A stretch of DNA of 64,000 bases from Echria macrotheca. Lineage: Eukaryota; Ascomycota; Sordariomycetes; Sordariales; Schizotheciaceae. The notes beneath the pieces are model-generated. The model had not been told where the DNA came from, did no database searches, and worked only from the letters and a program-made list of their open reading frames with translations. Positions 53,177 to 64,000 of the stretch are shown piece after piece. The position numbers and the translations under genes were made by a program. Location of the stretch: the NCBI GenBank assembly GCA_030411725.1, contig MU839833.1, forward strand, positions 1,550,001-1,614,000, written 5' to 3'. Numbering within the stretch: position 1 is the stretch's first letter; each line of letters begins with the position of its first letter.

Positions 53177-55986
53177 TTACTTCTCTTCCCAGCTGTACCG
53201 TTTGTCGGCCACCTGCGGCACGTGGACCAGCTCGCACCCGGTTTCGATCCGTTCCATGCTCCGCGGACTTCGCGGAAAGTCGTTGTCTGTCCGCGCCCGC
53301 GTGCTGGACTGAGACGACAGCTCGTCAACCCGGAGTCGCTGTTCCTCCTCCACGGTAAAGTTGCTCCCCAGCGAGTCGCTCGAGCCCCTGCTCCCGCGCG
53401 ACTGCCGGAGACCAGCCTCGTCGGTACGGACACCAATCCTAGGCTGCCTCCGTGGCCCAACCGCGCGTCCGTCGGGCGTCACGATCTGAGGTATTGGTGG
53501 TATTGGTGGCACCGGGGGTTGCTGGTTCGGGAGCGGCACGTTTTCGGGAAGCGGACCGAGACATATGACCCTAGACGGATCAATAGGCGTGCGCTGCACC
53601 GTCGGGGTGGGCGGCAGCCGCAGAGACCCGATTGGGGATGTCGGCGAGACACCGTCGGAACCGGAACCGCTGATCGACGATGGCGCAAAGGTCTGCGGGG
53701 AATGCGGCGAATGTGGTGAGATGGGAGAGCGGTTGCTGTTGCTGCGAATCGAGCGAGTGGAAAGAGGGAGATGTGCGGGAGCGACAGTCATGGGCGACGG
53801 CAGGTCAAACATGCGCGTCTGCCAATCTGGGTGTGGTGAGAGTGGTGATGGAAGCGAGTCCGGAAGGGAGTTGGTGTTGGCATACGTCGGTGACGATACC
53901 GGCGACGGGTCGTCGGACGGTCGATAGTGGGCCACTGGGCTCACGTCCTGCATCGACTTCTCCTGCATCGACTGCTCCGTCGCCGTCGCCGTCGGGGAAT
54001 ACGTCGGCACCGGTCCTAGCATTTGCCTTTCCAGTTTTCTCCTTGCGATTTCGTACGCGCTCAAGCCCTGCGAGCTCTCGCCGATCTCGGTATGGTCGTC
54101 CATGTTATCCGTGGTGTCGAGCTCGACGGGCTCGGGTGGGACTGGCAGCTCAAAGACCTGATGCTGCGCATCGGCGCCGACCTCGACCGGCTGCGCGCCA
54201 TCGCCCGAAACCTCATGCGCTATCGGCTTCTTCGACCTCTTCCTGCCAATAATCATAGTAAACATCCGTTTGACCGGACTCCTCGGAAGACTGTCAATAG
54301 ACTGCGTATCCTCCTTGTTCTCCTCGGGCGTCTCCTGCGCGGCCTTTGCCTTTCTCTTTCTCCGCCGGCAGCAACACCACAGAATAAAACCCAACACACT
54401 GCCGGTGGCAAAGGCGCTTAGCACAATGCCGACGGTCTGGCCAGTGCCGAGCTTTCCGCTGTCGTCGCTGGTGGGTCCGGCATATTTCGGGTACGTTGTG
54501 CTACCGGGTGGTGTATCAATGCCCCTGACCGAGTAATTTCGATAAGCGTCGTTGGGGAATAAGGCCTGGTGGAGTGAGAACGATGTGGTATCGTAGCGGG
54601 TAATGATGTATGCCTCTTGCATGAATGCTCGGCCGATGATGTACTGGTTATCGTTGACATCCTTGGTCGACCTCTTGAGGGGAAAATAGGGGACGCCAGA
54701 GTCGCCAAACTGGATGTTCTTGAACGGGTAGCGGAGCACCTGAGCAAATGCAGCTGAAGGAAGCGTGATGTTGACAACCCCCGGCACATTGAGAGGTTGA
54801 CCAAAGTCGTCGACATTGTCATAGCCGGACAGGGTAAAGGTCAACGACAAAGAGTCGTCGGAAAGGAAGCGGGTATACTGGGGACCATCAGAGTAGACAT
54901 AGACACCAAGATCGTCACGCCAGGTAAGGTTAAGAGCGCGGGCGAAGCGGTCGCACACCTCGGTAGGGAGCCAGAGATAGGGGGTCGAGGTATCGATGAT
55001 GGCCTTGATGGAATCATTCATGGCAACCAAAGTCTGGGATGTGGACGTCCAGTTGCTCGGCGCCTTGTCCAGCGAGGGGACCGTCGCCGTCACGCCGCGC
55101 AGTTGCACGACGGGAAGACGACTGAGAGGATCTAGAGGGAATTGGGTACGATGAGGCACAAACCGTAGCGTGTCATAGCCGCCGAGCACCAGTGACGCAG
55201 GCGTGCCGTCCTTTGTCCCTTCTGTGGCAGGTTAGCGAGGATATCGCTACGAAAAAAAGGGTTGCTTACTGTCGCGATAAAAGGCACCGGCGGTGTAGCC
55301 ATAACTATGGCTGTGGATCGTGCCATATGTCTGGGCTAGCTGTGAGATGTACGGCAGCGTCACATTAGAGCCAAACCTGCCCGGCGTGACGCCGACACCG
55401 ATGAAGCCTTGGTAGTAATTAGTGTCGTTGATGGCGCCAATGAGCACATTGTCAACCTGGGCCGTCTCGCGCGTGTTGGGGTTGAAGAATGTCGTCGTCT
55501 CCAGGCCGTAGTCTCCATTTCCCTGGATGCCAGTATAGTTCAATCCCAGCTGCCAACTCCCCAGCGACCGCCATGAACTGGAGGCCGAAATGTCAAACAC
55601 GCCACCCCTGGCCGTGATGCAGAGTTGAACTGTTTTGTTAGTCTCGTTCTCGTAAAGCGATGGACTACTTACTCGGCGAGCATCCAAAGTTCTGGACGAC
55701 CCAGATCTCCGACAGGGCCGTGGCCACCGTCAGATAAACCGTTTGGAGGGGAGTCCCCAGCTGGAACTGAAAGTTGGACCATCTCCCATCAATGCCATAC
55801 CTAGACAGCGTAAGCACGGCGACGTGGGACGGGCACGGCTTGCACGACATACCATAGGCTCGAAGGAGGGATCCACAGCGCATTCAGGTTGGAGGAGTCG
55901 GTCGACTCGAGCTCGTCGGCGGCGACGGGGAGGACGGACAGCAGCAAGTTACAGACGACGGCTGCCACCAGAAAGGGTAACCGCAT
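53177..55986 (-). CDS. membrane-anchored aspartic-protease-like (A1-fold) protein, likely pseudoprotease
   Basis: Exons 55986-55853, 55800-55673, 55629-55270 and 55221-53177, 888 aa. Signal peptide MRLPFLVAAVVCNLLLSVLP. The lumenal part has a pepsin (A1) fold: FQFQLGTPLQTVYLTV precedes the N-lobe active-site position, which here reads ATALSEIWVV instead of DTGSS-WV, so the catalytic Asp is absent; the C-lobe motif IIDTSTPYLWLP (about 284) keeps its Asp, and YIIGRAFMQEAYIITRYD closes the fold. One membrane helix follows at about 470-492 (TVGIVLSAFATGSVLGFILW), then a CCCRRRKRK stop-transfer and a cytosolic tail of about 390 residues rich in Ser/Pro. Without the N-lobe Asp it should not cleave peptides. 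Known fungal members of this transmembrane A1 group include active yapsin-like enzymes; this one looks like a binding or sensing derivative. Confidence 0.85.
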
Positions 55987-58900
55987 CGTTGCAGCACCGT
56001 CGCCGGGGCGTCGGCGACGGGTGAGATCTGTCACCAGGCACGCAGCAGTCGCAAGACATTCACAGGGCCGTCGCGGTGTTCCATGAGCTGCAGACAAGAA
56101 GCGGACCGGCGTCGGGATCAGAGTGTCGTCGGGGCCGGCCGCATTGCAGGTGTCGTCGAGGGTCCGTCGAGGAAGTTCCTGGATGTCGAGACGCAGTCGA
56201 GCGCAGTCGAGCACGCAAAGTGAATTCGGACGGCGACCGGCTGCTGGACGGTTGCTGGCGAGGGTGCACCTCGTCTCGTCGTGCGACGAAGCAAGCAGTG
56301 GTGCTTGTTTGGTGCGTGGATGGAGGAGGTGGAACGGCGGGAGAGACCCAGTCGGGAAGCGGAACGTCCCAGCAAAGGCTCCACGTTGAGTTTTTCCCTG
56401 GGGAGGGGACCGCTGGCTGGGCCTGGCTGGCCCTGGCGCGGAGCGATCATCAGCGGGCGCCGGGCGAGCGCAGTGCCCTGTTTGGGCTTAGCTAATCGGC
56501 CAAGGCCCAGAGAGCCCAGCCGGGAGTCCCCTCGTCAGTTCACCCCACCGCGCAAAAGAGGCAAGGGAGGGAGAGCCGTGGCTGGACTGGCTAAAACGCG
56601 CAGGCCGAGGCGAGCGAACATGGGGGGGCCAGCATCCCGGTCGCGCCCCTCTTCCACAAGTCTTCGACGCGATCTTCCCGCAGCAGTGAACACACTCTCT
56701 CCCGCAGGCGACGCTCCAGCATCCCGTCTGCGTCTGCTGGTGCGTGGTGCTGCGCGCAATTCTGCACTATACACGCGAGGCAAGCGCCGGTGGTGTTGAT
56801 TGCCGGCCAAATGAACATGGCAACCGCAGAATCCTGCAATTTCTGGGCGAGAGTCGTCGCGAGACAAGGCGCTTTTCGCTGCCATCGCACGTGGAGCCAA
56901 GACACCAGCTCGAGACCGGGCTGCTGGTGGCTTGTCAAGTCCCGGGGCTAGCAAGCAGTCTACGATTCCTGCCGACTTCGATGGCAGCAACGGCGCAATG
57001 CATTCAGGGGCCGCGAGCGCTCTTCAACGGTGTCCAGAGCAAACGCATGAATTGTTCTGTTGCTCCGCCCGGGCTTGGCACGCCAGAATCCACAACCGTT
57101 CGTCCCGTCGTTTGTGGGGAAGACGGGCTGCTCGATTCATGGAAGCAGTGTGACCTGGGCGAGATGGGATGGTTGCTCGACAATTTCACTCTGATGTCAG
57201 GATAGTATATCAGGCCAGCTTTCCCAAGCAGTTTCTCCCAGCTGCCAGAGCAGAACTAGTGGGCCACTGTCGATTCCCAGTTTTCTGAGCCTTCAGAGAA
57301 GCATGGTGGCTGCAAAGTGCCGGTGCCATCCAGAAAAAGGGGCACTGGGTCACTGCTACCTACCTGCCTGCCCAAAGAATGCAAACACTGCACCCAGAAT
57401 TCATGCCCACGACCGCTCGGACACTGCACACCGTCGGGGATCGCCTGGGAGAGACAACGGCCAGCGACGCAGATAGATTGGGCAAATTTCCATGTCGGTC
57501 GCCAGCGCCTGCCCCTACGGGTTGTCGAGGAGAAGGAGACATGACCTCCCCAGACACACACAATGCGCCAGACACGGCAGAGGCAATCTATACTCACCAC
57601 TCAGGTCAAGAGGCCACTCTGGATAAATTCGACGCCACTGTTTTGCCGACACCCGCAATCAAGCGCGCGTCCGTCCCAACCCGTGCCACCACACACCCAC
57701 GGCCGACCGGGCAGCCACATGATGACCGGGTTAATTAATACCTGGCCCGGTGCTCTTCCCCAGCCGTCGGTGCGAGGTTGGGGCAGATGGCCTTCCTTCC
57801 ATGGCCTTCCTAGAGCGAAAGGCGGTCGAGACAGCTCCGTCCCATCGCAACCGGTTGAAGTAGCGAGACGAGTCTTTTTCTCCGCAGATGCCGCGATCTT
57901 TGATGATGTTTACTCGCGATAGCTGCTTTCTCCCATGTCGGAAAGATTCAAGAGGTCAAGATGAGATGAGATCTGGCAATCCCCTGCCAAGCCTCGGGAC
58001 TGGCGCATCAGAGGTGAGCCTGGCAGCCACACGTTCGGCTGCGGTCGAAAAGGCTCTGGGCCTTGATGGACGCTCGAATTTCCTAAAGCGGCCACTCAGA
58101 GCAGCGAACAAGCTGTCAGAGATTGCCCGGGGCTCTCGCTTGCGAGATGCGCCCATTGGCCACGGAGCGGCTGCAGGGCATCGTATTCCGGGCCTTGTCT
58201 GTCTGTTACCGTGGGATCGGCTTGCTGTCTCTCTCACCAGAATCCAACAGGCCGGAAGAGAGCGAGACAAACATTCGAAGCAGGCCAAACGCTGGGTTTT
58301 ATAAAAACCTGATCTTGTTCGACCCAGAGGGCCGGAGACGAAGCAGGCCGTCAAAGAAGTCACAGGAGAGCATCGCAGTTTAGGGGGTTGCAGCTGAGCA
58401 TCGCGATCGACAATATCAGGCCGAGACAGGCTTGCTCTCGCAACGCAATCGTGGTCCCGATCTCATTGGCCCGGCGATCTATGCACGTATCGGCTTGTCG
58501 GCAGCCATGCTGCGGGCCTGCGTAATTGGGCCAGGCGTGTGGATTGCCGAGAGCTTCTCTCGACCGGGGGGAAGGAGCTGAAAGAGGGGGGAGGCCCTCT
58601 CGGCTCGTGATTCGCTGTGTCTGGCAAACTGCCTTTTTCCTGCGCTGGCATGAAGGTCTGGAAATTACACACTCGGCTTGCCGACCCAGATCTGCCCATC
58701 GTTGGGTGGTTGACCATCCTGACGCAAATTGGCTCTGTGAAGCCATCTCTGGCTCTCGTCCAACAGCACGCCGCCGACTGGCAGACGGTGGGCGGACCGA
58801 GATTCCAGCTCTGGCACCCAGGCGCACCCAGCGACCAGAAACTGCAGTTGATGCGGTTGAGGGCGAGATGCAGGGCGAGATGTGGCTGGCGACGCCTCGC

Positions 58901-59739
58901 GGAGGACGACAGATTCGGCCGGGCTCGAATTGGACCTCCTGGCTCCGTTGCGTTGCACTGTTTCGGGCTGCGTGGAGCAGACGAATCGGCAGCCTGGTGT
59001 CTGGCTTTGGGTGCCATCCACTAATAAGCGATTGATGCAAATCATTTGGGGGGACTCCCCAGCACCCGCAACCCCGCCGTCCTGTTCCCCAGTGTCCGTG
59101 GCGACGACGATATGAACAGATCTAAAGATGGAACTGCTGTCGACATCACGTCGGAGGAGGTCGGTACCTATCCGCACAGCCGGGTCAGAGAGCATGTAGT
59201 TACCTGACGAAATTACCTGACAAAATACGTGTACTCGTCCGGGATCACCAGAACAAACACGCAACGGCGTTTCGACGGGGATTTTCACCTGATCCTCTGA
59301 TTCCCGTAGCCCTGGGGTGGGGAGAGGCAGGGGCAAACCCGGGACTTGACAGATCCTCATGCCCCTTTCGGGGTCAGCACCGCAGGCTTCCTCCGTCCAG
59401 TTGTTAGTGGCCCCTTGGCACCGCACAGGGCTCGGGTGTCCCTTGCGGCTGGCTCCTCAAATCAAATCGGCCCACTGTTCGGTGGCATTAGGCTTAAAGC
59501 GAACCCAGCGAAGGCCCCTGTAGCGAATGCAGCCTCACAGAATACAGGGAGCCATTCCGGGGCCGTTCTGCTCTTCCGAGCCTGACCTCCCTGATAATAC
59601 CCGCTTCCCACCTCGGTCCTCGTCGTCGTCGTCGTCGTCGATACTCTCGGTTCTGCCTCCGTGATCTCTCGCTCGCCGGCCGCCATGGACACGGCGTCGT
59701 GGTGACGATTCCCACCCGGACTTTTGAGAACAGACTAGC
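55987..59739. promoter_or_regulatory. 3.75-kb divergent spacer
   Basis: Between the start codons of the aspartic-protease-like gene (-) and the Ser/Thr-rich protein (+). Many short overlapping open frames exist on both strands but none has a domain, plausible splice sites or a credible start. Could hold long leaders or a non-coding RNA. A (TCG)7 repeat lies at 59620-59640. Confidence 0.5.
59620..59640. repeat. (TCG)7 microsatellite
   Basis: Seven pure TCG units about 100 nt upstream of the ATG at 59740, probably in the 5' leader. Confidence 0.9.
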
Positions 59740-62272
59740 ATGGTCGGGCGACGGAGGGCGCTGCTCGCCGCCGCAGTGCTCGGTCTGGATGCGGTTCTAG
59801 GAGGTTCGCTGTGATGGCTTTTTTTTGTTTTTGGGCGTGTATATCTGACAGTTTACAGGCCCGATCCTCGCGCGAGATGTGTCAGCCGACGTGGTGCTGA
59901 CGACGGTGTCGCTCCCAAAGAAACCGCCAGTAATACCGCCACTGATAAAACCGACAACGACGTCGACGAGCACCTCGACCGAGTCGACTTCGTCGAGTGT
60001 AGCATTGGGGCAAGCGACGCAGCAGAGCGACACGACAGTAAGCGTCGTAACGACACCAAACAAACCAAATGGCGGGCCGCAGCAAATACCGACGGCAAAG
60101 CCGGCCATAACGGTGGTGGAATCGTTGAATCTGGGGAGTTCAGGGGCTGCCAACACGGATATCGCGGGGGGTGTGCAGCTCGACGCAGTGAGTTCGACGC
60201 CAACACTACCAACGCGGCCACAGGGAGGACCAGGACAGATCCCGACAGCAAAACCGGCCGTGACGGTGGTGGAGTCATTAAATCTCGGCGGGACGATACC
60301 GGCCAACACGCTGGTGAATGTGGACGTCGGCGCGGCCAGCCCGACGTCGAGCCTCGATGACTATCCGTATCCCGGGCTGTTTGGCGCGGGGGGGCCGGTC
60401 GTGACGGACCCGAATGCGCCGACACGGTCGGTAGAGCCGTCGATGGGATCAGTCGCGCCGACATCGTCGATCAAGACGCCGCCGCCGTTCGAAATCACCG
60501 GCCCCGGGAGGCTCGATCCGATTGTGCCGGCTCCGAGCGGGGATGGCAGCGATGCGTATGCGCCGGACGATGGCGCGTTGGGCTCGTCAGTGGCGGCGTC
60601 CTCGACTTCTTCAGCAGCGCCGGCTGTGGTGACGGCGCCTCGTGGACCACCACCCAAACTCCCACCTCTCACGGCGGCACGTACCACCGTGTCGGACAGC
60701 ATCGATTTGGGCATACCACCGCTGGCAACGCCAGTGAACCCCGAGTCGTACGCGCCCTCGTTTAGCGTGCCACCAAACGCATCGTACGTGGCCACCGGAC
60801 CTGTCGTCACAGGCGTCACACTCCCGCCGACGGTCACGGGAAGTGTATCTATTTGTCAACCGTCAGACCTGAGCAAGGCGGCGACGAGCTATTCTATCAT
60901 TCATACCAGCACCATCACCTGGGTTGGCGACCCGGCCGACTACACTCCCGAATTCCCACCCCTCGAGTTGCCACCAGCGACACCGACGTGTCTGACGGTC
61001 CCGACGCCCGCCCGCCTCACCATCTCTACCATCGCTTACTGCTCGTCCACCGGCACGGGCACCAAGTTCGTCACGTGCGTCACGACGACCACGACCTACG
61101 ACTATGGCTTCCAGACGACAGCCACAGTGCCCATGATGGCGCCGGCCGGGACCATTATCATCATCACCACCGACAAGAACCCGGCGGTCGTGTACTCCAC
61201 ACCCAAGCCGCCCAACTACGGCGTGACCACGGACCCGAAGACGCGGGACAACCACAACCCCGCGACCGACCCGGGCAACCAGATCACCACGCCCATCTAC
61301 GACGCCCAGCCGACCACCAGCCCGATGCGGCAGCCCCCGACGACAGACCCCGTCACGGTCGCCGTGAAGCCGACGGCGGTGGTCATCAACGACAACACCA
61401 TCGTCGACGACCCGTCGGGCAAGACGCAGACCGTCATCGTCAGCGGCGTGACCTTCGCCATCGGGCCGACCGAGGTCATCGGCGGCGGCGCCACCATCGA
61501 CCGCAACAGCGTCACGGGGGGCGTCTTCCTCCCCACGCCGACGACAACACAGCTCAACGGCCTCAACGTTGTTGTATCCTCACACATCGCCGTCGTCGGC
61601 GGCTCCGCCTTCACCCTCGGCCCCACGCCGCAGACGGCAGTCGTCTCCGGCCAGACGGTAGTCATCTCCCCGACAGCCGTAGCCGTCGGCTCGCAGACCT
61701 TGAATCTACCCACCCGCCCGGCACCGACAGAAGAAGTCGTAGCCGGCGGCGATTTGATCACAGCCATCGGCCAGTCAGTCGTCGTGATAAAATCCACGAC
61801 GATAACCTACGGCCCCTCGTCCTCCACCACAGTCATAGACAACGACACCATCACGTTTGGGGCGGGCGGGATCACCGCGCACGGCACCACGCTCGGCGGG
61901 AGCAGCGCGAAGCCGGGCCAGACGGACTTTGCGGTGGTCGGCGGCGCGACGATTACAAAAGTCGGCGCGTCGGTCGTCGTGATCAATAGCGTCACGTATA
62001 CCGTCGGCCCCGGGACGGGGACGACCACGACTGTGGTCGGCGGGCAGACGGTCACCATCGGCCCCGACGGTGTGAAGGTGTCGACGCTTAGTCTGGCGTG
62101 GCCTTTTGGGCCGACTACGGTTATTACACCCGGGGCTACGGCGGGGGAGCCTACCTCGACTAGTACCGCGGCGGCGCAGAAGGATGCCGCTGGGCGGGTG
62201 AGAGTTGACAAGGCCGTGGGGTTGTGGTTGGGTGTTTGTTTGGTTGTTGGGGCGGTTGTTGTTGGCGTTTGA
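59740..62272 (+). CDS. Ser/Thr-rich secreted protein, probably GPI-anchored
   Basis: Exons 59740-59803 and 59859-62272, 825 aa. The short first exon starts MVGRRRALLAAAVLGLDAVL and, joined by a 55-nt intron to GPILARDVSADVVL, makes a signal peptide. The mature chain is Thr/Ser/Pro/Val-rich and contains two copies of a module IPTAKPA-TVVESLNLG, and a C-terminal half of short beta-like repeats alternating VV-S/T-TxT-G-P (FAIGPTEVIGGGATI, AVVSGQTVVISPTAVAVG, VVGGQTVTIGPDGVKV). It ends with a hydrophobic tail, VGLWLGVCLVVGAVVVGV, without a basic cytosolic end, as in GPI-attachment signals. Expected location is the plasma membrane or cell wall. Related fungal proteins are common but of unknown function. 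Four cysteines form a small central domain around CLTVPTPARLTISTIAYC. Confidence 0.82.
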
Positions 62273-64000
62273 GTTTTGGATGGATGTTTTGTTGTTGTCA
62301 GGTACCAAGCGTCCATTGGTTTGGTTGGTTGGTTGTGTGTGTGTGTGTGGCTATGTCCTTTTTTTGCATACGGCGTCATGTGAAAGTTCTTTTTACTGTC
62401 TAAAAGGGATGGGCGGGATGGATGGGGTCTACTACGGTTACTGACCTATTGCTTTTTGGATCGGATCGGTTCGGATCAGGCGAAATATTGGCAAACTTGA
62501 GCGAGCACCTAACCTCAGAGCGGTGTTTTTATGGATGATGGTTTTTTGGATCTGTAGGTAGGGAGGGAGCTGGTACGATACCCGAGGATGGGTTGGATGT
62601 GTGCATAGGTATATATATCACTTGGTGATGATGATGATAGGGCTGTTAGGCTTGGTAGATGGTGTATAACATGCCACAACTACTATCTGAGTTTATTTGT
62701 CTATGGTGTTTGGTGTGTTGATGTGTGAGATTACTCAGGGAGGTAGTCTGGAGAGAATACCTCCCCAGGTATCGATATCACGTGTGTGTGGTGGGAATTG
62801 CAATGAGAAACTTGGAAAAGGGACGGAGAACGAGCCGCTTTTAGCTTCTAGCTTCTATGCAGTCAGCAACAACCGTCGGAGACAAGAGCCGAGCGATGCA
62901 TGACAGCTGACGAAATCGGAGTAATCGGTCCCATCCCAGGGGTAAGTCGGGATCCTCAATGCCAAGTTTGCCAATCGGCAGTGAGCATTAGCACGAACGA
63001 GTAAGCGACTTCCCCTCCAGAAATGAGCTTGTCGAGCTTGTGGAAGGAAAAGGGGGAACAGGTGGTGTCAGATCAGGGTAGCATGGTTTCTTGGTAGTGG
63101 TAGTAGCAGCTATGTGCCGTCCCGTGGGTACGAGGAGGGGAGGGGAGACGTAAAGTGTGTGGGTGGGTGGGTGGATGCTGCTGGCCTTCGTTATTGACGG
63201 GTTGTGGGTGGTAGTAGAATACGGGGTTCGGGGTACAGCGTAGCGAGTTCAGCAGTCCTGCGAGGGGGACAGACACCGCTGTGTCTAAAGACCACACAAA
63301 CAAGGGCGTCATCCTGGCGATGAATCAAAGCAAACACGATCCAGCTCATTCATTCTTACAAAACGACGAACGAGAAAAGTGAGGGGCACAATATCCCTCA
63401 CCACCCAACACCACCAGACAGAGTCTGCCACCATGGAAGCGAGGCTGGCGCGGCTGGGTGAGCTGCAGCGAGGCGGAGTCGATACATATCTACCTTACAT
63501 ACACGTGCATATACGTACGTCTTCCGCGCAACGTGTGGTTTTGGAGGTAGGTAGGTAGGTGGGAAGAGGGTGTAGTGATGTTCAGCTGAACTCGGGGGAA
63601 ACCAAGAACTTCATTCAAGTGATCTCTGCAAAACGGGGAATATATTCTACCGACTGCTTACCCCTTAACTACCTAGTCTGTTGTTCTTCTAGGTTACCTG
63701 GGTAGGTTGGCGGAGTTCCGTCTTCATGTGTCGTGTCCATCCGAGATTCTTCTTCCACCATTTGTATCGTCGAATAGTCAAGTATTGAGAATTCCGAGTA
63801 ATGAAACAGGGGGCGATCCTTAAAACTCTAAGTGACTGCCTTAGATACTTACCTAGATACCTAGAAAGATTGCCCCTACCCCTACCTATCTTGTGAAAAT
63901 CCCTATAGCCATAAGCCCATGGCAGACTCGATAAGTTGGTTCAACCAGACAGACAATACAACGCCCTAAAGAACCCCAACAGACCAAAAGAATGCCTACC
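62273..64000. other. terminal gene-free region
   Basis: No gene supported. Holds a GT repeat near 62335-62349, a GAT triplet run near 62626-62638, GTGGGTGG runs near 63161-63174, and a GTAG/GTAGGT run near 63546-63560. TAGGTA motifs recur at the right end. Confidence 0.55.

Noticed and set aside
56076..59426. Numerous medium-sized open frames on both strands of the divergent spacer
   Set aside because: None has domain, signal peptide, credible start context or splice pattern.
60853..61989. 378-codon His/Arg-rich plus-strand frame in the Ser/Thr-rich gene
   Set aside because: Out-of-frame shadow of the repetitive Thr/Val coding sequence.
1..64000. CRISPR array, bacterial operon or phage features
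   Set aside because: Not expected and not seen; spliced genes and fungal families show a eukaryotic nuclear genome.

Overview
The window is a piece of a filamentous ascomycete genome. Coding regions are GC-rich, genes are broken by short GT-AG introns (mostly 42-70 nt, many with a CTAAC/CTGAC-type branch site), and the gene set is that of a plant-biomass-degrading Sordariomycete (GH45 endoglucanase, CAP/PR-1 protein, DUF3433 protein, GPI-type Ser/Thr-rich protein). Sordariales/Chaetomiaceae is my best guess, from overall gene flavour only. There are no operons; genes lie on both strands with divergent, convergent and tandem neighbours. Exon coordinates were derived by hand from splice sites, frame and protein-family conservation.

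Layout: 1-805, 3' part of an NmrA-like NAD(P)-binding protein (+). 2573-3799, GH45 endoglucanase (+). 4647-6110, CCHC zinc-knuckle protein with proline/serine tandem repeats (-), frame interrupted. 6613-9705, DUF3433 membrane protein (-), divergent from 10480-12375, amino-acid permease (+). 13385-13725, small secreted Cys-rich protein (+). About 13.7-18.8 kb is accessory and gene-poor, with a nest of inverted and direct repeats (a TIR element in two copies, and an inverted duplication carrying a broken gene). 18797-20761, a second zinc-knuckle locus (-), again split by one in-frame TAG.

20.8-50.9 kb is mostly housekeeping: a conserved protein of unknown function (-), an HD-domain nucleotidase (-), a CAP/PR-1 secreted protein with an in-frame TAG (-), a RING-containing SNF2 helicase with 11 exons (-), a 1864-aa ankyrin protein (-), a quinone oxidoreductase (+) convergent with UDP-glucose 4-epimerase (-), a SUN-domain protein (+), DEAD-box helicase Dbp4 (-) with a telomere-like repeat just upstream, and an NCS1 nucleobase permease (-). 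53177-55986 is a membrane-anchored aspartic-protease-like protein (-) that has lost the N-lobe catalytic Asp. A 3.75-kb divergent spacer follows, then 59740-62272, a Ser/Thr-rich, probably GPI-anchored wall protein (+). 62273-64000 shows no gene.

Two themes are worth a second look. First, several lineage-specific genes carry a single in-frame TAG inside otherwise long, domain-bearing frames (zinc-knuckle A and B, the CAP gene, and the gene fragment in the repeat nest); RIP-like CAG to TAG changes, unusual splicing, or readthrough could explain this. Second, the aspartic-protease-like receptor, the in-frame-TAG CAP gene with two in-phase splice acceptors, and the (TTAGGG)2 motif near the Dbp4 start are specific, testable observations.
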